A stretch of 64,000 bases of DNA from Tridacna crocea (lineage: Eukaryota > Mollusca > Bivalvia > Cardiida > Cardiidae). The DNA lies in the NCBI GenBank assembly GCA_943736015.1, contig OX031064.1, positions 30,689,361-30,753,360 on the forward strand. Reading direction: 5' to 3'. Below, one piece after another: positions 14,401 to 29,400 of this stretch (positions are counted from its first letter, which is position 1; each line of letters starts with the position of its first letter). Below the pieces are notes generated by a model. The model did no database searches and was not told the DNA's origin. It saw nothing but the letters and a program-made list of their open reading frames with translations. Made by a program: the position numbers and the translations under genes.

Positions 14401-17400
14401 ACATAGGCTGGCATACATTGATACTTTCTACAGATGCATTAAGCCCCCTTTTCGTAAAGCAAGGTTCATTTAAATTCTTTTTATGACCCCTATACCACAC
14501 ACCAAATTTCAGACCTATCCAAATTGACAGCACTGGCAGACTACAATTTTATAGTGGCTCAGATGACACAATTTTTTCTTTGATAGGGTAGAAAACTTTG
14601 TGAGAAAAGGAGACAAGAGGACCATGATGGTCCTATATCGCTCACCTGAGTACCAAGCAGCAAAAGTCTACAATAAAGATAAATACCAAATATCAAGGTT
14701 CAAGGCTAAATGATAAGAGCTGCGATTTGTCGCAATTTGACTTGAGACTTTGAAGTTCCATTCCAGACAAGCAAGAAATACTGTAAGAATGAAGATCATT
14801 GTACTCTGTAATACTGCAACAAACATGCATACCAAGTTTGAAGTCGTTCCGACTTGAGATAAAAAAGTTATATTCCAGGCAGGCACTAAATGCTTTAAAA
14901 ATGACATTAAAAGGGAAATAACTTGACAGCACGAATTAGAGTTACAATTCTTGTGCACTGCACTTCCAAATATTGCACCAAATAATCATACCAAATTTCA
15001 AGTCATTCCTACTTAAGATGACAAAGTTTTGCTCCAGACAAGCAAGAAATGCTATGAAAATGAAGTTCAAAGGGGAAATAACTCAAAATTCAAGCTAGGA
15101 AGAGTTATGGTTCTTGTTCACTGCACTCCATAAATATACAACAATCATGCACATCAAATTTGAAGATGTTCAGGCTATAGATGACAAAGTTATATTCCAG
15201 ACGAGCAGAAAATGCTGTAAAAATGACAATCAAAGGGAAATAACTTACAGACAGTATAAGGTAGAGTTATGGATCTTTCACATTGCACTCTGCATTATTG
15301 CAACAAACACAAATGTCAAGTTTCAAGTCAATCAGACTGGAGATGACAAAGTTATGCTCTGTATTAAGAACTATTATAAAGAACTTTCTAATTCAAGGGC
15401 AAATAACTCCAGTTGTTTGCATCCGATTACACCCATAATTAAACACATCCAAGATCTTATAGTTATATATATTTTGGCCAAGTTTACAGCTGATTGGTTA
15501 AAAATTGTAGATGCTAGAGAGTAAACAAAGTGCAGTATAGCAATTTTTCTAATTCAAGGGCATGTAACTCTAAATGTTCTGGTCTGATTAGACCCATGAT
15601 CGAACTCATCCGAGATCTTATGGTCATATATATTTTGATCAAGTTTGGTGCTGATTGGCAGATATTTGTAGATGCTAGAGTGTTAACAAAGTGAAATACA
15701 GCAATTTTTCTAATTCAAGGGCAAATAACTCCAGATGTTCTGATCCGATTAGACCCAAAATCAAACTCAGCTGAGATCTTATGATCATATATACTTTGAC
15801 CAAGTTTGGTGCTGATTGGTTGATATTTGTAGATGCTGGAGTGTAAACAAAGTGAAATACAGCAATTTTTCTAATTCAAGGGCAAATAACTCACGATATT
15901 CTGGTCCGATTAGACCCAAAATCGAACTCATCCGAGATCTTATGGTCATATATACTTTGACCAAGTTTGGTGCTGATTGGTTGATATTTGTAGATGCTAG
16001 AGTGTAAACAAAGTGAAATACAGCAATTTTTCTAATTCAAGGGCAAATAACTCCAGATGTTCTGGTCCAATAAGACCCAAAATCGAACTCATCCGAGATC
16101 TTATGGTCATATATACTTTGACCAAGTTTGGTACTGATTGGTTGATATTTGTAGATGCTAGAGTGTAAACAAGAAAATGTGAACGGACGGACGGACAGAC
16201 GGACGGACGGACGACGGACGGTGAGTGATCACAATAGCTCACTCTGAGCACTTCGTGCTCAGGTGAGCTAAAAATGCTGGTGACCAGCATTTTCTTCCTT
16301 TCTCACAATGTTTTCAAAAAGGCTTCATTCTCATGGGCATTAAAAGTGTTTATTGTGTGGTAATGGGTTAATTCGTGGTACAAAAACACTCTTCTATTGC
16401 AGCTGGATATTACTGTAGTCTAAGTTTAGCACCAAGTATTGAACAGTGTAGATACAAGATCAGACTGTAGGCCCTGTGTAATCTGATCTTGCTATGTACT
16501 GTCAGCAACAGCTATGAGACAACAAAATTTTAGACCCACCTGAACTAAAAGTGTATGCAGACAACAAAAACAATGTGGATCAATAAATTGGAATTTTCTA
16601 TGAAAGGGTAGAAAGGTTAGAAAATAGTGTTGGAAAAGGACAAAATAATGGTTACCAGCATTTTCCCCATTTTCCACAATCTTTTCAAAAGCCCTCTCTC
16701 ATACTCTCGTTGAACTTGGGACTGTTTGATAAAGGATCCATAGCTGAGGGATGTGAAGGACTGAAACTTACAAAAGCTAAACTGATTGTTTACCTGGACT
16801 GAGCAAAGACCTTATCATAGACTTGTTTTTCCTGTTCTGACAACTGCAACTCATGTGTTTTACTGGATTTTTCTGGTAATGGTACCTGAATTAGAAAAAA
16901 AAAATGCTTAAAGAAAATGTTTAGTTTAAACATATTTATTTTACATCGATTGAGAAACAAGTTCTTACAACTTATACTAATCTCTCTCGATTCTGCTTCC
17001 TGGGAACTACACCAGTACTCGCGCCGAATGTGTGGGCCAATGAAAAATCCCAAAGTTGACACCCGCTCCCGGGTATCGAACTCAGGACCTTTAGGTTGTG
17101 AGGCCGACGCTCTACCTCACGACCACGGACACCACAAATGTTTCATAAGCTTTATCATACAGTTCCGAGTTTTAATAACCCTGAAATACCAGCATTTTCT
17201 CCATTTCACACATTGTCTTTTATCCTATCAAAAAGTAATTTCCTCATCCGAGTCACATGTAAATTTTCAGCTTAGACAAGTGTGCATCCTTCTCATGTGG
17301 TAAAGAGTTAACTCTTTACAAAACAACTAAATTTTGGACTGTTCCAAATTAAAAGGATATGCAAACGACGTAAGAAATGTGACTCAAATACTGAAATTTG

Positions 17401-20400
17401 GTTTTGGAAGCACACAAAACATTGTGGGAATAGGAGAAAATGCTGGTTTCCAGCATTCTCTTTTCCCACAATGTTTTCAAAAGGCTTCTTTCTCAGGGTC
17501 ATTAAAAGTCGGGTTATATGGTAAGGAGTTTAAACTCTGGATTGTGTAGTAAATGGTTATGAAGGCAAAAATTCTGACCAAGTTTCATGAGAAATGAACC
17601 AAAGTAATGAGGTTGTACTTACAAGAGCCTTCCCTGTTACAGTTGAAGTCTGTGATTTTGTCCTTCGCAGTAACAAACATTTCACCAACACATTCAGCCT
17701 GTCCTGACCCATAGCTGGTGTATAGAAGAGAAAACAATTTCTGGATTATTTAAAAATCAATACATGTAATATGAAAATATAAAAATAAACCTTTGTTCCC
17801 CTTTGTCTGTTCACCACACACCAAAATCTCAGGCTTGAGAAGTTGTTCGAATTCAAAATATTAACAGTCTACAAATTAGATGTGTCTCCAATGATGGTAA
17901 TTGTCCTTGAAAGTGTAGAAAATGCTGGTAATCAGCATTTTCTTCACTTTCAAGGACAATTACCTTCTTTTCCTTAAAAACTGCAAAAGGGTGAAAGAAA
18001 CGACTAATAAAGATCAGTGAGCAATATGCATGTACACCTAACCATTACAGAAACACACAAATCATTTGGATAGATTCAGACTCTGCACTGTGAAGGAACA
18101 TGTATGATACAAACTCCATTGATAGATTATATTTTACTTAAATCCATTTTCAAAATTATTTAACTAATATCCCACAGATGATGCACAATCCATGCTTTCC
18201 TGATGTTTCAATTACCTGTACTACAAGATAGTCTTTCCAAGCCACTGGCTGCTTTCCCACATTACCATTATTACCATTATCAAAATAATGATAAGCTGTG
18301 AGAGAGGAATGAATCCTGTCTCAATGACCACATGAACAAATCATCCAACACTTTAGAAAGTGAAAACTGTAGATCAAAGATCAGACATCTGTTCAGTCCT
18401 ATCTTGCCCTATATTTTTCTTCATCAGCCCTGTCTGTTGTGGCAGGCGTTTGAATGACAAAGTCCAATGATAAAAAAATTTACTGACCATTTCCTGTGTC
18501 AACCTGTCTCTTCCATACCTTATACTCATCAAATGGTGTACATCTTAGGAACCTGATTAAAGATTTATGAGTTTGCCATGTCATTTTTATGCCACTTATA
18601 CCATACGATAATAAATTTCCAGCTTTTGCTAGAAGGGAACTGTCTGTTAAATCAGTTAAAATTTTAAAACACCTACAAAAATTAAAATCTTAAGAGTAAC
18701 ATACACAAGTTCATATCATAGACATTTATTCTGGTAAGTTTCAAATTGTTTTGATGGAAACTGTAGGTGGAGTTGCACACACAAGAAACTGCTAACAGAT
18801 GGACAGATAGACAGATGACAGGGCCATAAAATAATACCACCCTTCAGGCGTATAAAAAGCCTAAGCAAACAAACAAAGACATGTGTGATTGTGCGTGTAT
18901 GTGGTAAAAGTTTAACTCTAAAACAAACAACAAAGTTTTAGATATGTTCATGATGGAAGCATTTGCAGGCTATAAACTAGATTTGATTCAGATGATGAGT
19001 TCTTTACCACTCAATTGTGACTTTTAAATACATGTACCCTGAAATTGAAAGCTGTTGAAAACTTTGTGGTATGAGAGGAAAATGCTGGTACACATCATTT
19101 TCTCCTTTCACAATATGCTTTCTATCCTCTCAAGGAGATTACATAACTTGTATCTTTTTCCACGACAGTTGCTACTCTCTCAAAGACAGATGTCACAAAT
19201 TGTTTCTTTTCCCACAATGTTTTCTATCTTTACTGGGACAAAAATTATCATTTGAGTTACTTTCAATTTTTGGTCAGTAAATGCTCTCAATTTAGTGGAG
19301 ACCAAAGTTTGGTCATTTGATAAAGGGTTAAATAAGTTGAAAACATCATTGGAAAAGGAGAAAATGCTAGTTACCAGCATTTTCTTCTTTTCCTATGATG
19401 TTTCAAAAGCCTCCATATGTAACTGTGGCTAATCTAGTAAAGTGTTAAACAGCATACTCCCAGACTACCAAAAATCACTACATTTTCATGGGAGTATCAT
19501 TGGGCAAATAAATTCAGACCGCTAGCCTAGCACTGGTGGAACCTAGGAAATACATGAATATCTGAGTTGACCTCGTCATATGACTGAAAATATGTTGAAA
19601 GTGGCATAAAGCACCGTTCAATCAATAAAATTCACTACTCACCTTAACAGTGAATACATATCCAACAGGTCATTCTGTATAGGTGTTCCTGTTAATGCCC
19701 ATCTAAATCCTGATCTCAGTCTACAAACTGCTCTTGACTGCAAACTTTTATGATTCTTTATATTGTGGGCTTCATCTAGTATGATTCGCTCCCAGGCAAT
19801 TCTCATGATATTTGGCTGTTGTGCAATGCTCAATGTAGACTTTTCTTTTTCCTAAATGATGAAGAAAAATTTTAAGGAATCTTTTTTTTTGTAATTTTTT
19901 TCCGCAACAAATTTGGACTTGTCTGCATTGAAAGCATTTGCAGACATCCAATCTATTGGTATATCTACAAATGGGTAGGAAAAGGAAACAAGAGCACCAC
20001 ACATGGTTGCAAAGACTTGATTGCAGTTGCTTCTTGAATTAGATCATTTTTTAAAGTATATATTCTGAGTTGTAAAAGAGCCACAGCTGTGTCAGTATAC
20101 CTTGAAGTTTATTTGTATTGGTTTCCCTTTAAATAGGTAGTATCTAGTCTAAGTGTATAGTAAATATCATCTATAATGTCAGATGTTATAAAATGTCAAG
20201 TTTTGCATGACAAATTCTAGTTCTAAAGAGGGTGATAAACACGGCGGGGAATCACGTGACACAACAACAACAACAATGACCGTTATTTGAAAAAATCCCC
20301 AACTTCAGGTAAGAAAATCTTCAATAATTCCGTTAATACATGACCGATTCGAATTTGGTTTGAAGCAGAGAAGGCGGAAGGACTCCGGGGATTTGCTTGA

Positions 20401-23400
20401 TGTGTTAGATTTTTTAAACAACACCTGATAAAAAAGTTATTGACGAGCAAACAAATTTTTTACCCTGGATAATTTGTTTGCTCGTCAATAACTTTTTTAT
20501 CAGGTGTTGTTTAAAAAATCTAACACATCAAGCAAATCCCCGGAGTACTTCCGCCTTCTCTGCTTCAAACCAAATTCGAATCGGTCATGTATTAACGGAA
20601 TTATTGAAGATTTTCTTACCTGAAGTTGGGGAATTTTTTCAAATAACGGTCATTGTTGTTGTTGTTGTGTCACGTGATTCCCCGCCGTGGATAAATGTGT
20701 AAAAAAATGTTTTAATGATTGCCTGCTCTTATTCTATGGACCACTTTTGATGATAAACATATGGCCTGAGTTTGAAGTGAATGTTTTCGGTAATGACAGC
20801 CATATTGTCAAATTTAAAAATTTCTGCATGATGATGCAGACAACGAAAGGGGTATGACAATAACTATATGTTTTCTTTAAAAAACAGCCAGGCTAAAAAT
20901 GCGCCAGATTTTCTCTTTTGATGTTTTCTATCAATTCAAAGACATCTGTCATCGTTTGAGGTAATTCTAATATGTCACCTGCAGATAATTTTGATGTAGA
21001 TAGGTCCAAGCAATGTTGACTTGTACAGAGTTACTCTATTTGACATTTACAACACAATCACAAGTTTTTACGACTCTGAGATGAAGGGCTTTTGAAAAAA
21101 TCTCAGGGAATGGTGAAAATGCTGGTATTAATTAGAGTTATCTCCTTTTCCCACAAGTTTTCTACCCTTTTTGGTACAAATAATATCACTTCTGCCACTC
21201 TTTTTATTTGTCATCTACAGAAGTTTTCAATTCTGACCAGTATAGAACTTTGTTTTCTAGTAAAGGGTTAATGTACAAATACTATTTCACTGCTATCACA
21301 GCAATAGCTCACTTATTTGTGACTCTCCTGGGTTGGGTGACATGCTGCATTCCCACATTAACAAAACTGCTTCAGGGTTCAAACCAGGATTTCTTGGCTA
21401 CAAATTCAAAACCTTTACCAATGCATTTGAGACTGCACAGCAATTTCTTCTGGCTTCTTTGCTGTTTTATATTTCATTTATGAATAAAAAAAAAATTAAA
21501 AAAAAACATCCCAGTGATGGCTATACTGAACACTACCTACCCCACTTTCATCCTTACTGTTAACTTCTTCATCATCTTTGATGGGCTGGTCCCCATTCTT
21601 GTCTTTCTCATCTACAACAACCTCCTTACCCACAATATTGTAGGTTGTTAGAACTACGTCATGCGCTGCTAGTCTGTAACATAGTATTAGTATTAGTCTA
21701 CCAGCTAGACAACAACTTGTATATGACTGAAGTGATACCCTCCTTTGTTCCTATATTCTAAAATTTAGATTTTTTTGACAAAACAATTTATTTCGTGTGT
21801 TTGTTCAAGAGAACTATTTGTTTTGTAACCTAGAATATCAATCTAGCATAGACCATCTGAACTATATTCCTGTATATTAAGACTGTTTTGCACAGGAATG
21901 TGCACATTCTAATCAATTGGCTGTGGAATAGATTAAATAACACTGACTGTTTGAAACCAGCTTTTTTACTCCTTTTTTCCAACACTGTTTTCAAAAGCCT
22001 CCATTCTGGACAACATTAAAACACAGGATAGTGAAAGAAAGTGTTAACAGTTTACCAAACAATCCCTAGTTTTTATTATCCTTAGAAAGAAGCCTTTTGA
22101 AAACATTGTGGGAAAAGGAGAAAATGCTGGTAACCAGCATTTTCTCCTTTTCCACCAATCTTTTTCTACCCTACTGGAAACCAATTTCATTGTTTCAGTT
22201 ACCTTTGTTGTCTGCAAGTTCTTTTAGCTTTGACCTGTTGAAAATTTTGTCATGTGGTAAAGTCTTCATCAAATTTGAAACAAACTCCAAAATAACTTAC
22301 TTCAGGATATTTCTCTCTCTGTTTGGACCATGATACATACAAACACGAAGTAGGCCAGGTTTACAACGTCTCTCTATCTCCGTCCTCCAATGATGTATCA
22401 AAGATGCTGGACAAATTATCAGAGTAGCGCTAGACTTCACAATAGATTTATCCACTGTGAAAAAAACAGTAATATCTGGATGTTTTATCCTTGAAGAGGT
22501 TGGTCGTAATGGGGTTTAACGCCACTTAAACAGCTAAGGTCATATCGTGGCGGTCGGTGACGCACATGTTTCCTGGTTTTCTCATACCAGTACTAACAAA
22601 CTTTCTTTCCAAAGCCACTGACTACTTTTCTCACATGCTTCAGTAGAGGTGAGAGGTGAAAATACGCCAGAAAGAAAGTACGCTTCAACCATGTATCAAA
22701 CTCACAACCACCAGGTCATGAATCTGACATGCTCACCAGTGAGCCATCCGGGCGGGCATCCTTTAAGAGGAGCTATTAGATAAGTTTGAATTGATTAAAT
22801 AGCTGCATTTAGAAATTTTTATGCTATGGCAGTATACTAATTTTTGAAAACTCTTTAGAAAAAAGGACTAACTAATTTAACAAAATAACTGGTTGTTCCT
22901 TTTCCTACAATGCTTCTTACTCAGAATCTCCTGAACTTCCCAAATGACATATTTCTCTTTTGAATTTAAAACATTACAGATGACATATTTGATATCAGTA
23001 CAAATGAGCTTAAGTTCTGAAAACAGGATAGAAAACATTGTATGAAAATGAGAAATTGCTTGTTACCAGTAAACTTCATCTTTTCCCACTGTATTCTCAA
23101 AAGCCTTCTTCCTCAGGGTTGTTAACATGGGATCATAGAGTTATGAATATTATGTTGCACTTAATAGCATCAAGATTTTCAAACATATACACCTTAAAAA
23201 CCTCAATGTCACATTAACTCTTTACCAAATGACAAAATTTTGGACCAGTTCAAATTGAAAATATTTGCAGACAACAAAAAAAAATGTGACCCAAAGATTT
23301 GTATCTGATTTGGGAAAAAGAGAAAACATTGTGGGAAAAGGAGAAAATGCTGGTCACTAGTATTTTCGCCTTTTCCCACAATGTTGTCAAAAGCTTTATT

Positions 23401-26400
23401 TCTCAGGGTCATTAAAAGTCAGGATTGTGTGGTAAAGAGTTAAAGTATTATTGTTGAATGTATTGATCAAGATCATAGGGAACAGGTCTAAAACATAAGG
23501 TTATGCAGGTTAACTCTTTATGAGACAAAACCTTAGATCCATACTGATTTATATCAAAAATATTCAAAGCATTTGCAGAAGACAACTGAAATGTGATATA
23601 AATGATGGGATTTCTGCTTTGAAAAGTAGAAAACATTGTGGAAAAAGGAGTGAATGCGGGTCAGTAGCCTTCTTCTTTTCTCATGATTATTTCCTAGCTC
23701 CTTTTCCCTAAATATCCTTCTTCCTCGAACGACAAAATTTTAGACAAACCCAAAATCTAATCATTTGCAGATGACAAAATGTGACAGAAAATTGTGACTT
23801 GTTTTGGGAAGGGTAGGAAACATTGTGGGAAAAGGAGAAAATGTTGGTTACCAGCATTTTCTTTTTTTTCCCACAATATTATCAAAAGGGTCTTTGTTAG
23901 GTTTGATAAAGTTTACAACATGTAAAGGATTAAAACATATAACTGTATATGACCCAATTAACTTACTTTTCTTCAGTTGTTCATCTCTATTCAGCCATAG
24001 TTTCTGCTCATCCTCACTTCCGCATTTCTTTGATTCATTCTGTTTCAATATCAGTGAGATCATTGTCAGGGTCTTGCCAAGTCCCATATCATCAGCTGTA
24101 ATTATTTTACCACAATAAATAAAAAAGTTCTAGAATACATATCTATACTCTTCAAAATTTGATAGAGATACAAAATATTGTTTTCTTAAAGATACATCTA
24201 TACTTATCAAAATTTGATAGGGATAAAAAAATTATGTAGAGCTTTATGGGTATTTCTAAAAACGTAGACCTGTTCCACACAATCCTGAGATTTAATGACC
24301 AGTAAGAAGAGATCTTTTGAAAATATTGTTAGAAAAGGAGAAAATGCTGCCACTGTTTTCAAATTAGACATGTTCAAAATTTTGTTATCTAATAAATGGT
24401 TAGTCTAGAACTGTTCCATATCAAAATATTTCTAAGACAGCAGAAACCATCTTTTTTGTTTGATTTGATTTGTTGTTTTGCTTTGTCCTTTTTAGAAACT
24501 CCTTACCAAATGACAAAATTCTATACCTGAGCATTGGCAGACAACAATTTGAATGTAGCTCAAAAAGTTGATTTCTGTCTATAATAGGGTAGAAAACATT
24601 GTGGGTAAAGGAGAAAATGCTTCCACTGCTTTCAAATTTTAGAATTTTTGTTGTTTGATAAATTGCTAGTCAAAAGGTTTGAGTAAAAGTAAGACAAGAC
24701 GGCCAAGATGGCCTTGGATCGCTCACCTGAATTTTTGAGAGGACCATAGCCTTTTTCTTTTTTAAGGTATTGAAACACTGGAAACAAAATCATTATTTTG
24801 CCAAGCAATTTTTAAAAGATCACCTGCAAATGTCCTTTCGAAATCTGGCCAGCAGTGTCAAAAAAGAAGAATTTATAGGAGTTTCTTAATTTCTGTACAG
24901 TGCAAGTAGCCCCCATTCACCAGAGCAATGTTTCTTGACGAATCAAACTTTCACGAACAATTTTTGAAAAGGGTCACCAAAGGAATATCTCTGTGAAAAT
25001 TTTCCAAAATCTGACCAGCCGTTTCAGAGAAGAAGAATTTTTAAGAATTTCTTTATTGCCCTATAGTGCAAGTAGCCCCCATTTACCAGAGCCATGTTTC
25101 TTGATGAATCATAATTTCACGAACATTTTTTGAAAAGGGTCACCCAAGGAACATCTCTGTGAAATTATTTCAAAATCTGACCAGCCGTTCGAGAGAAGAA
25201 GAATTTTTAAGAATTTCTTCATTTCCCTATAGCGCAAGTAGCCCCCATTCACCAGAGCCATGTTTCTTGACCTATCAAAATTTCACAAACAAGTTTTGAA
25301 AAGGGTCACCCAAAGAACATCTTTGTGAAATCATTTCAAAATCTGACCAGCAGTTTCAACGAAGAAGAATTTTTTAAGAATTTCTTCATTTCTGTATAGT
25401 GCAAGAAGCCCCCATTTACCAGAGCCATGTTTCTTGACGGATCAAAATTTCGCGATCAATTTTTGAAAAGGGTCACCCAAGGAACATCTGTGTAAAATTA
25501 TTTTAAAATCTGGCCAGCGGTTTCTGAGAAGAAGAATTTTTAAGAATTTCTTCATTTCTATATAGTGCAAGAAACTGTGCATGGCAACCAGAGTTTTTGA
25601 CGGAATCAAATTCTGTGAACAATTTTTAAAGAGGGCCTCCCAAGGAACATTCCAGCCAAGTTTGGTCCAAATTGGCCCAGCGGTTTAGGAGGAGTTGATG
25701 TTTAAAGAATTGTTGACGACGCACGACGGACACCGGGTGATCCTAAAAGTTCCCCTTGAGCACGTTGTGCTCAGGTGAGCTAAAGACAGAAACCATCTTT
25801 TTTTCCCCAAAAAGTAAGAGAACAGAAACTATCTTTTTTATTTTTTTCATTTGTTTTGTTGTCTTCTGACAACTCTTTACCAAACTACAAAACTTTATAC
25901 CTCAGCAAAACTGGAGCTGTCACTGAATGTGACTTAATACACCCGCCAGCACTTTGATTTTGTACACAGAGAGACACACAGAAACCCGGAAGGACAAACA
26001 GACAGACAGGCTGATGCCAGTATACCACCGAAAGCATTCGTTTTGTGGGGATATAATGAAGGCAATGGTATTTGAATGTAGCTTAAAATGGTGATATTTA
26101 TCTTTGATAGGGTAGATAACATTGTGGTAAAAGGAGAAAATCCTGGTTACAATGTTTTCATAGGCCATCTTCCTCATGGTCGTTAAACTCCAGATTGTGT
26201 GGTAAAGGATCAAAGACATGTGAGCCATTGGTCTTGGCAATTGACTTTCAGTTAACAAATTTATATACCCAGAATTCCCCCAGAAGGAGACTGTCTTTCC
26301 CTCCATGTCAGCCAGAGAAGAGCTTGTCTCTGATGAACCATCAAGGGGACATTCACACCTTTAGGATCCTCCAGTTCTGCTGTAGCCTCAGGACATGTTT

Positions 26401-29400
26401 CCAGCTGCCTGCGGGGTATTAAAAGGAAAGACAAGAGTGCCATTGGCCCTGGAACGCTCACCTTAGACTATAGCCTAGAGTGAAATTCAATTATTTGAAC
26501 AACTTTGGTAAAGCTTCACCCAAGGAACATCCATGCCAAGTTTCATCAAGATTGGACCAGTGGGTTAGGAGAAGATGTTGAAAGAAATTGTTGACAGAAG
26601 ACGGGCAACAAACGCCAGACATAGGGCAATCAAATATAAAAGCTCTACACCTTCCAGTTTCAAAGAAGAATTTTAAACTTTCCTTCTTTGTCCTATGTTC
26701 GAACTTGTGATCCCCTGGGCTGGGTCAGTTTTAACCAAAGCAGCATCCTTGGAACAAACTTGGTAGACGTCCAATCAAAGATTCTACATTTCAAATATCG
26801 AAGCTCTACACCTTCCCGTTAAAGAGAAAAAGAAATTTAAAATTTTCCTTCTTTGTTCCTATGTTCCAACCTGTGACCTCCGGGGCATGGCCAGTTTTGA
26901 TGCCAGGGACATCATATGACCAAACTTGGTAGAGGTCCACTAGAAGATTCTGCATACCAAATATCAAAGCTCTGCACTATCGAGTTTCAGAGACAAAGAT
27001 TTCTAAAGTTTTCCTTCTTTGTTGCTATGTTCGAACCTGTGACCCCTGGGGCAGGGCCAGTTTTGACCCCAAGAGCATAATATGAACAAACTTGGTAGAG
27101 GTCCACTAGGAATTGCTACATGCCAAATATCATAGCTCTATGCCTTCTAGTTTTAGAGAAGAAGAATTTTAAAATTTTCTTTCTTTGTTCCTATGTTCGA
27201 ACCTGTGACCCCCCCGGGCTGGGCCAGTTTTGACCCCAAGGGCATCATATGAACAAACTTGGTAGAGGTCTACATACCAAATATCAAAGCTCTACGCCAT
27301 CTAGTTTCAGAGGAGAAGAATTTTAAAGTTTTCCTTCTTTGTTCCCATGCTCAAACTAGTGACCAGAAGGTCGGGCCAGTTTTGACCCCAGGGACATCAT
27401 TTGTACAAACTAGGTAGATGTCCACTAGGAGATGCAGCAGACCAAATATCAAAGCTCTACGCTTTCTAGTTTCTGAGGAAAAGAATTCTAAAGTTTTCCT
27501 TCTTTGTTCCTATGCTCAAATTTGTGACCCACGGGGTGGGGCCAGTTTTGACACCAGGGACATAATTTGAACAAACTTGGTATAGGTCCACTAGGAGATG
27601 CTACATACCAAATATCAAAGCTCTACGCCTTCAAGTTTCAGAGGAGAAGATTTTCAAAGTTTTCCTTCTTTGTTCCTATCCTAAAACTTGTTATCCCCCG
27701 GGGTGAGGCCAATTTTGACGCTAGGGGCATAATTTGAACAAACTTGGTAGAGGTCCATTAGGAGATGCTACATACCAAATATCATAGCTCTACGCCTTCT
27801 TGTTTCAGAGAAGAAGATTTTCAAAGGTTTTGGGTTTTTTTCTTTTTGTTGCCATGGCAACCAGAGTTATGGGTGGAACTAAACTCTTTGAACACTTTTG
27901 GTGGAGCTTCACCTTCAAATATGTTGTACTATTGTATTGTATTGTACCCAAGCAACATTCCTGCCAAGTTTCATGAAGATTGGCCCAGTGGTTTAGGAGA
28001 TGTTTAAAAAAATTGTTGATGGACGCCGGACATAGGGCGATCACAATAGCTCACCTTTAGCACTTTGTGCTAAGGTGAGCTAATAAAACTGTAACAGTAA
28101 AACTCCTTTTTCATAAAGCATAGCTCATTTGATTGTGCAAAATATAAATGTTCAAAATCATTATTGTAAATGATTTTCCCAATAGTTTCCACTTTTTAAT
28201 ATTAAGTTTCATTTTTTTCTTTTTTTTTCTTTAAAAACCACCAAATTAAAAAAATTTAGGCCTTGGATAGAAGATGGAGTAAGAGATTAAGAATGAGACT
28301 ACTCACCTGAAGAAATTTCATGAAATCAAATACAACTTAAGGTACTCTTTAGTATCTAAACATTTTGATTTTTCTGAAAAAAATTACCTAAAAATATTGA
28401 GAAAAAAAATGTTAATAGGCAAAGGTTTATAACATACTTGTGTAGTTTTTCTATGGCTTCCTTGGTGACACTTCCCACTTCTCTCAATCGTGCTGCTGTC
28501 ATTCTTCCGCCATACAGCTGCATGGCCTGTGGGTTAGCTATAGGTAAAACAGAAATATCAGTAATAGATGAGCTCTGCTCCGTGAAATGAGGGCTTAATG
28601 CATCTGGAAAAACTAGAGCTGTCACTGAATGTGACTTAATACCCTCGCCAGCCCTTTGGCAGAAACAGGCAATTACTAGTACTTTGTATATAGAGACTGA
28701 CACACAGACGAACAGACAGGCTGATTCCAGTATATCCCCAAAAACATTTGGTTTGCGGAGGTATAAAAAAGCACCAACCATGTTCAAGCTGCGCATTCCA
28801 GACATAGGCTGACTTAAGTCAAAACTTTTTGCTGTCAGTCAATTTTCTGTATGTTCAAGGAACACTCTTCCTCCAGATTCTGCCGTTCATTAGACTGAGT
28901 GGATTTTTACTGATCCTTAATAATGTCATGACTTGCTCAGTACCATGCCTCATGGAGATGCATTAAGCCTCCTTATGCCAGAGCATAGCCCAAATGAATG
29001 TGTCTTTCAACTTTTTACCAAACAACATTTATAAATCTTAGACTAGTCCAAATTGGAAGCATTTGCATACAAAGAAATAAATGCGACTCAAAAAGTTAAA
29101 TTTGATTAGGGAAGGGAAGAAAACATTGTTGGAAAAGGAGAAAATGCTGGTTACCAATAAATATAAATAGCATATTGGCGACTCCCTCTTTAGCGCATAT
29201 AGAAAGACTTATAATAAACAACATAGGAGTTGCCTATGTGCAATTCATAGTAATGGTGTTATTGAAAATTTCACAATTCCATTATTCATACACATGATGC
29301 ACCAATATGCATTTTTTTGGTGTTCAATTGTGGAAAATTTCGGTATTCTATGATAGATCAATACAGCATTAAATGCCTGTGCTATAACACATGAGTGTGT

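Noticed and set aside
14058-14486. 142-codon plus-strand frame within a TTF2 intron.
   Set aside because: No domain, biased toward AT-driven residues, no splice signals. Treated as chance.
15114-15524. 136-codon plus-strand frame.
   Set aside because: Falls in the diverged tandem core of the HINE-like element 14612-16272.
20478-20702. 74-codon plus-strand frame.
   Set aside because: It lies wholly inside one arm of the 450-bp palindrome and has no recognisable domain or splice context.
6835-28085. Regular direct repeats resembling a CRISPR array.
   Set aside because: Units are 156-170 bp with no short identical repeat plus unique spacer pattern, and the host is an animal.
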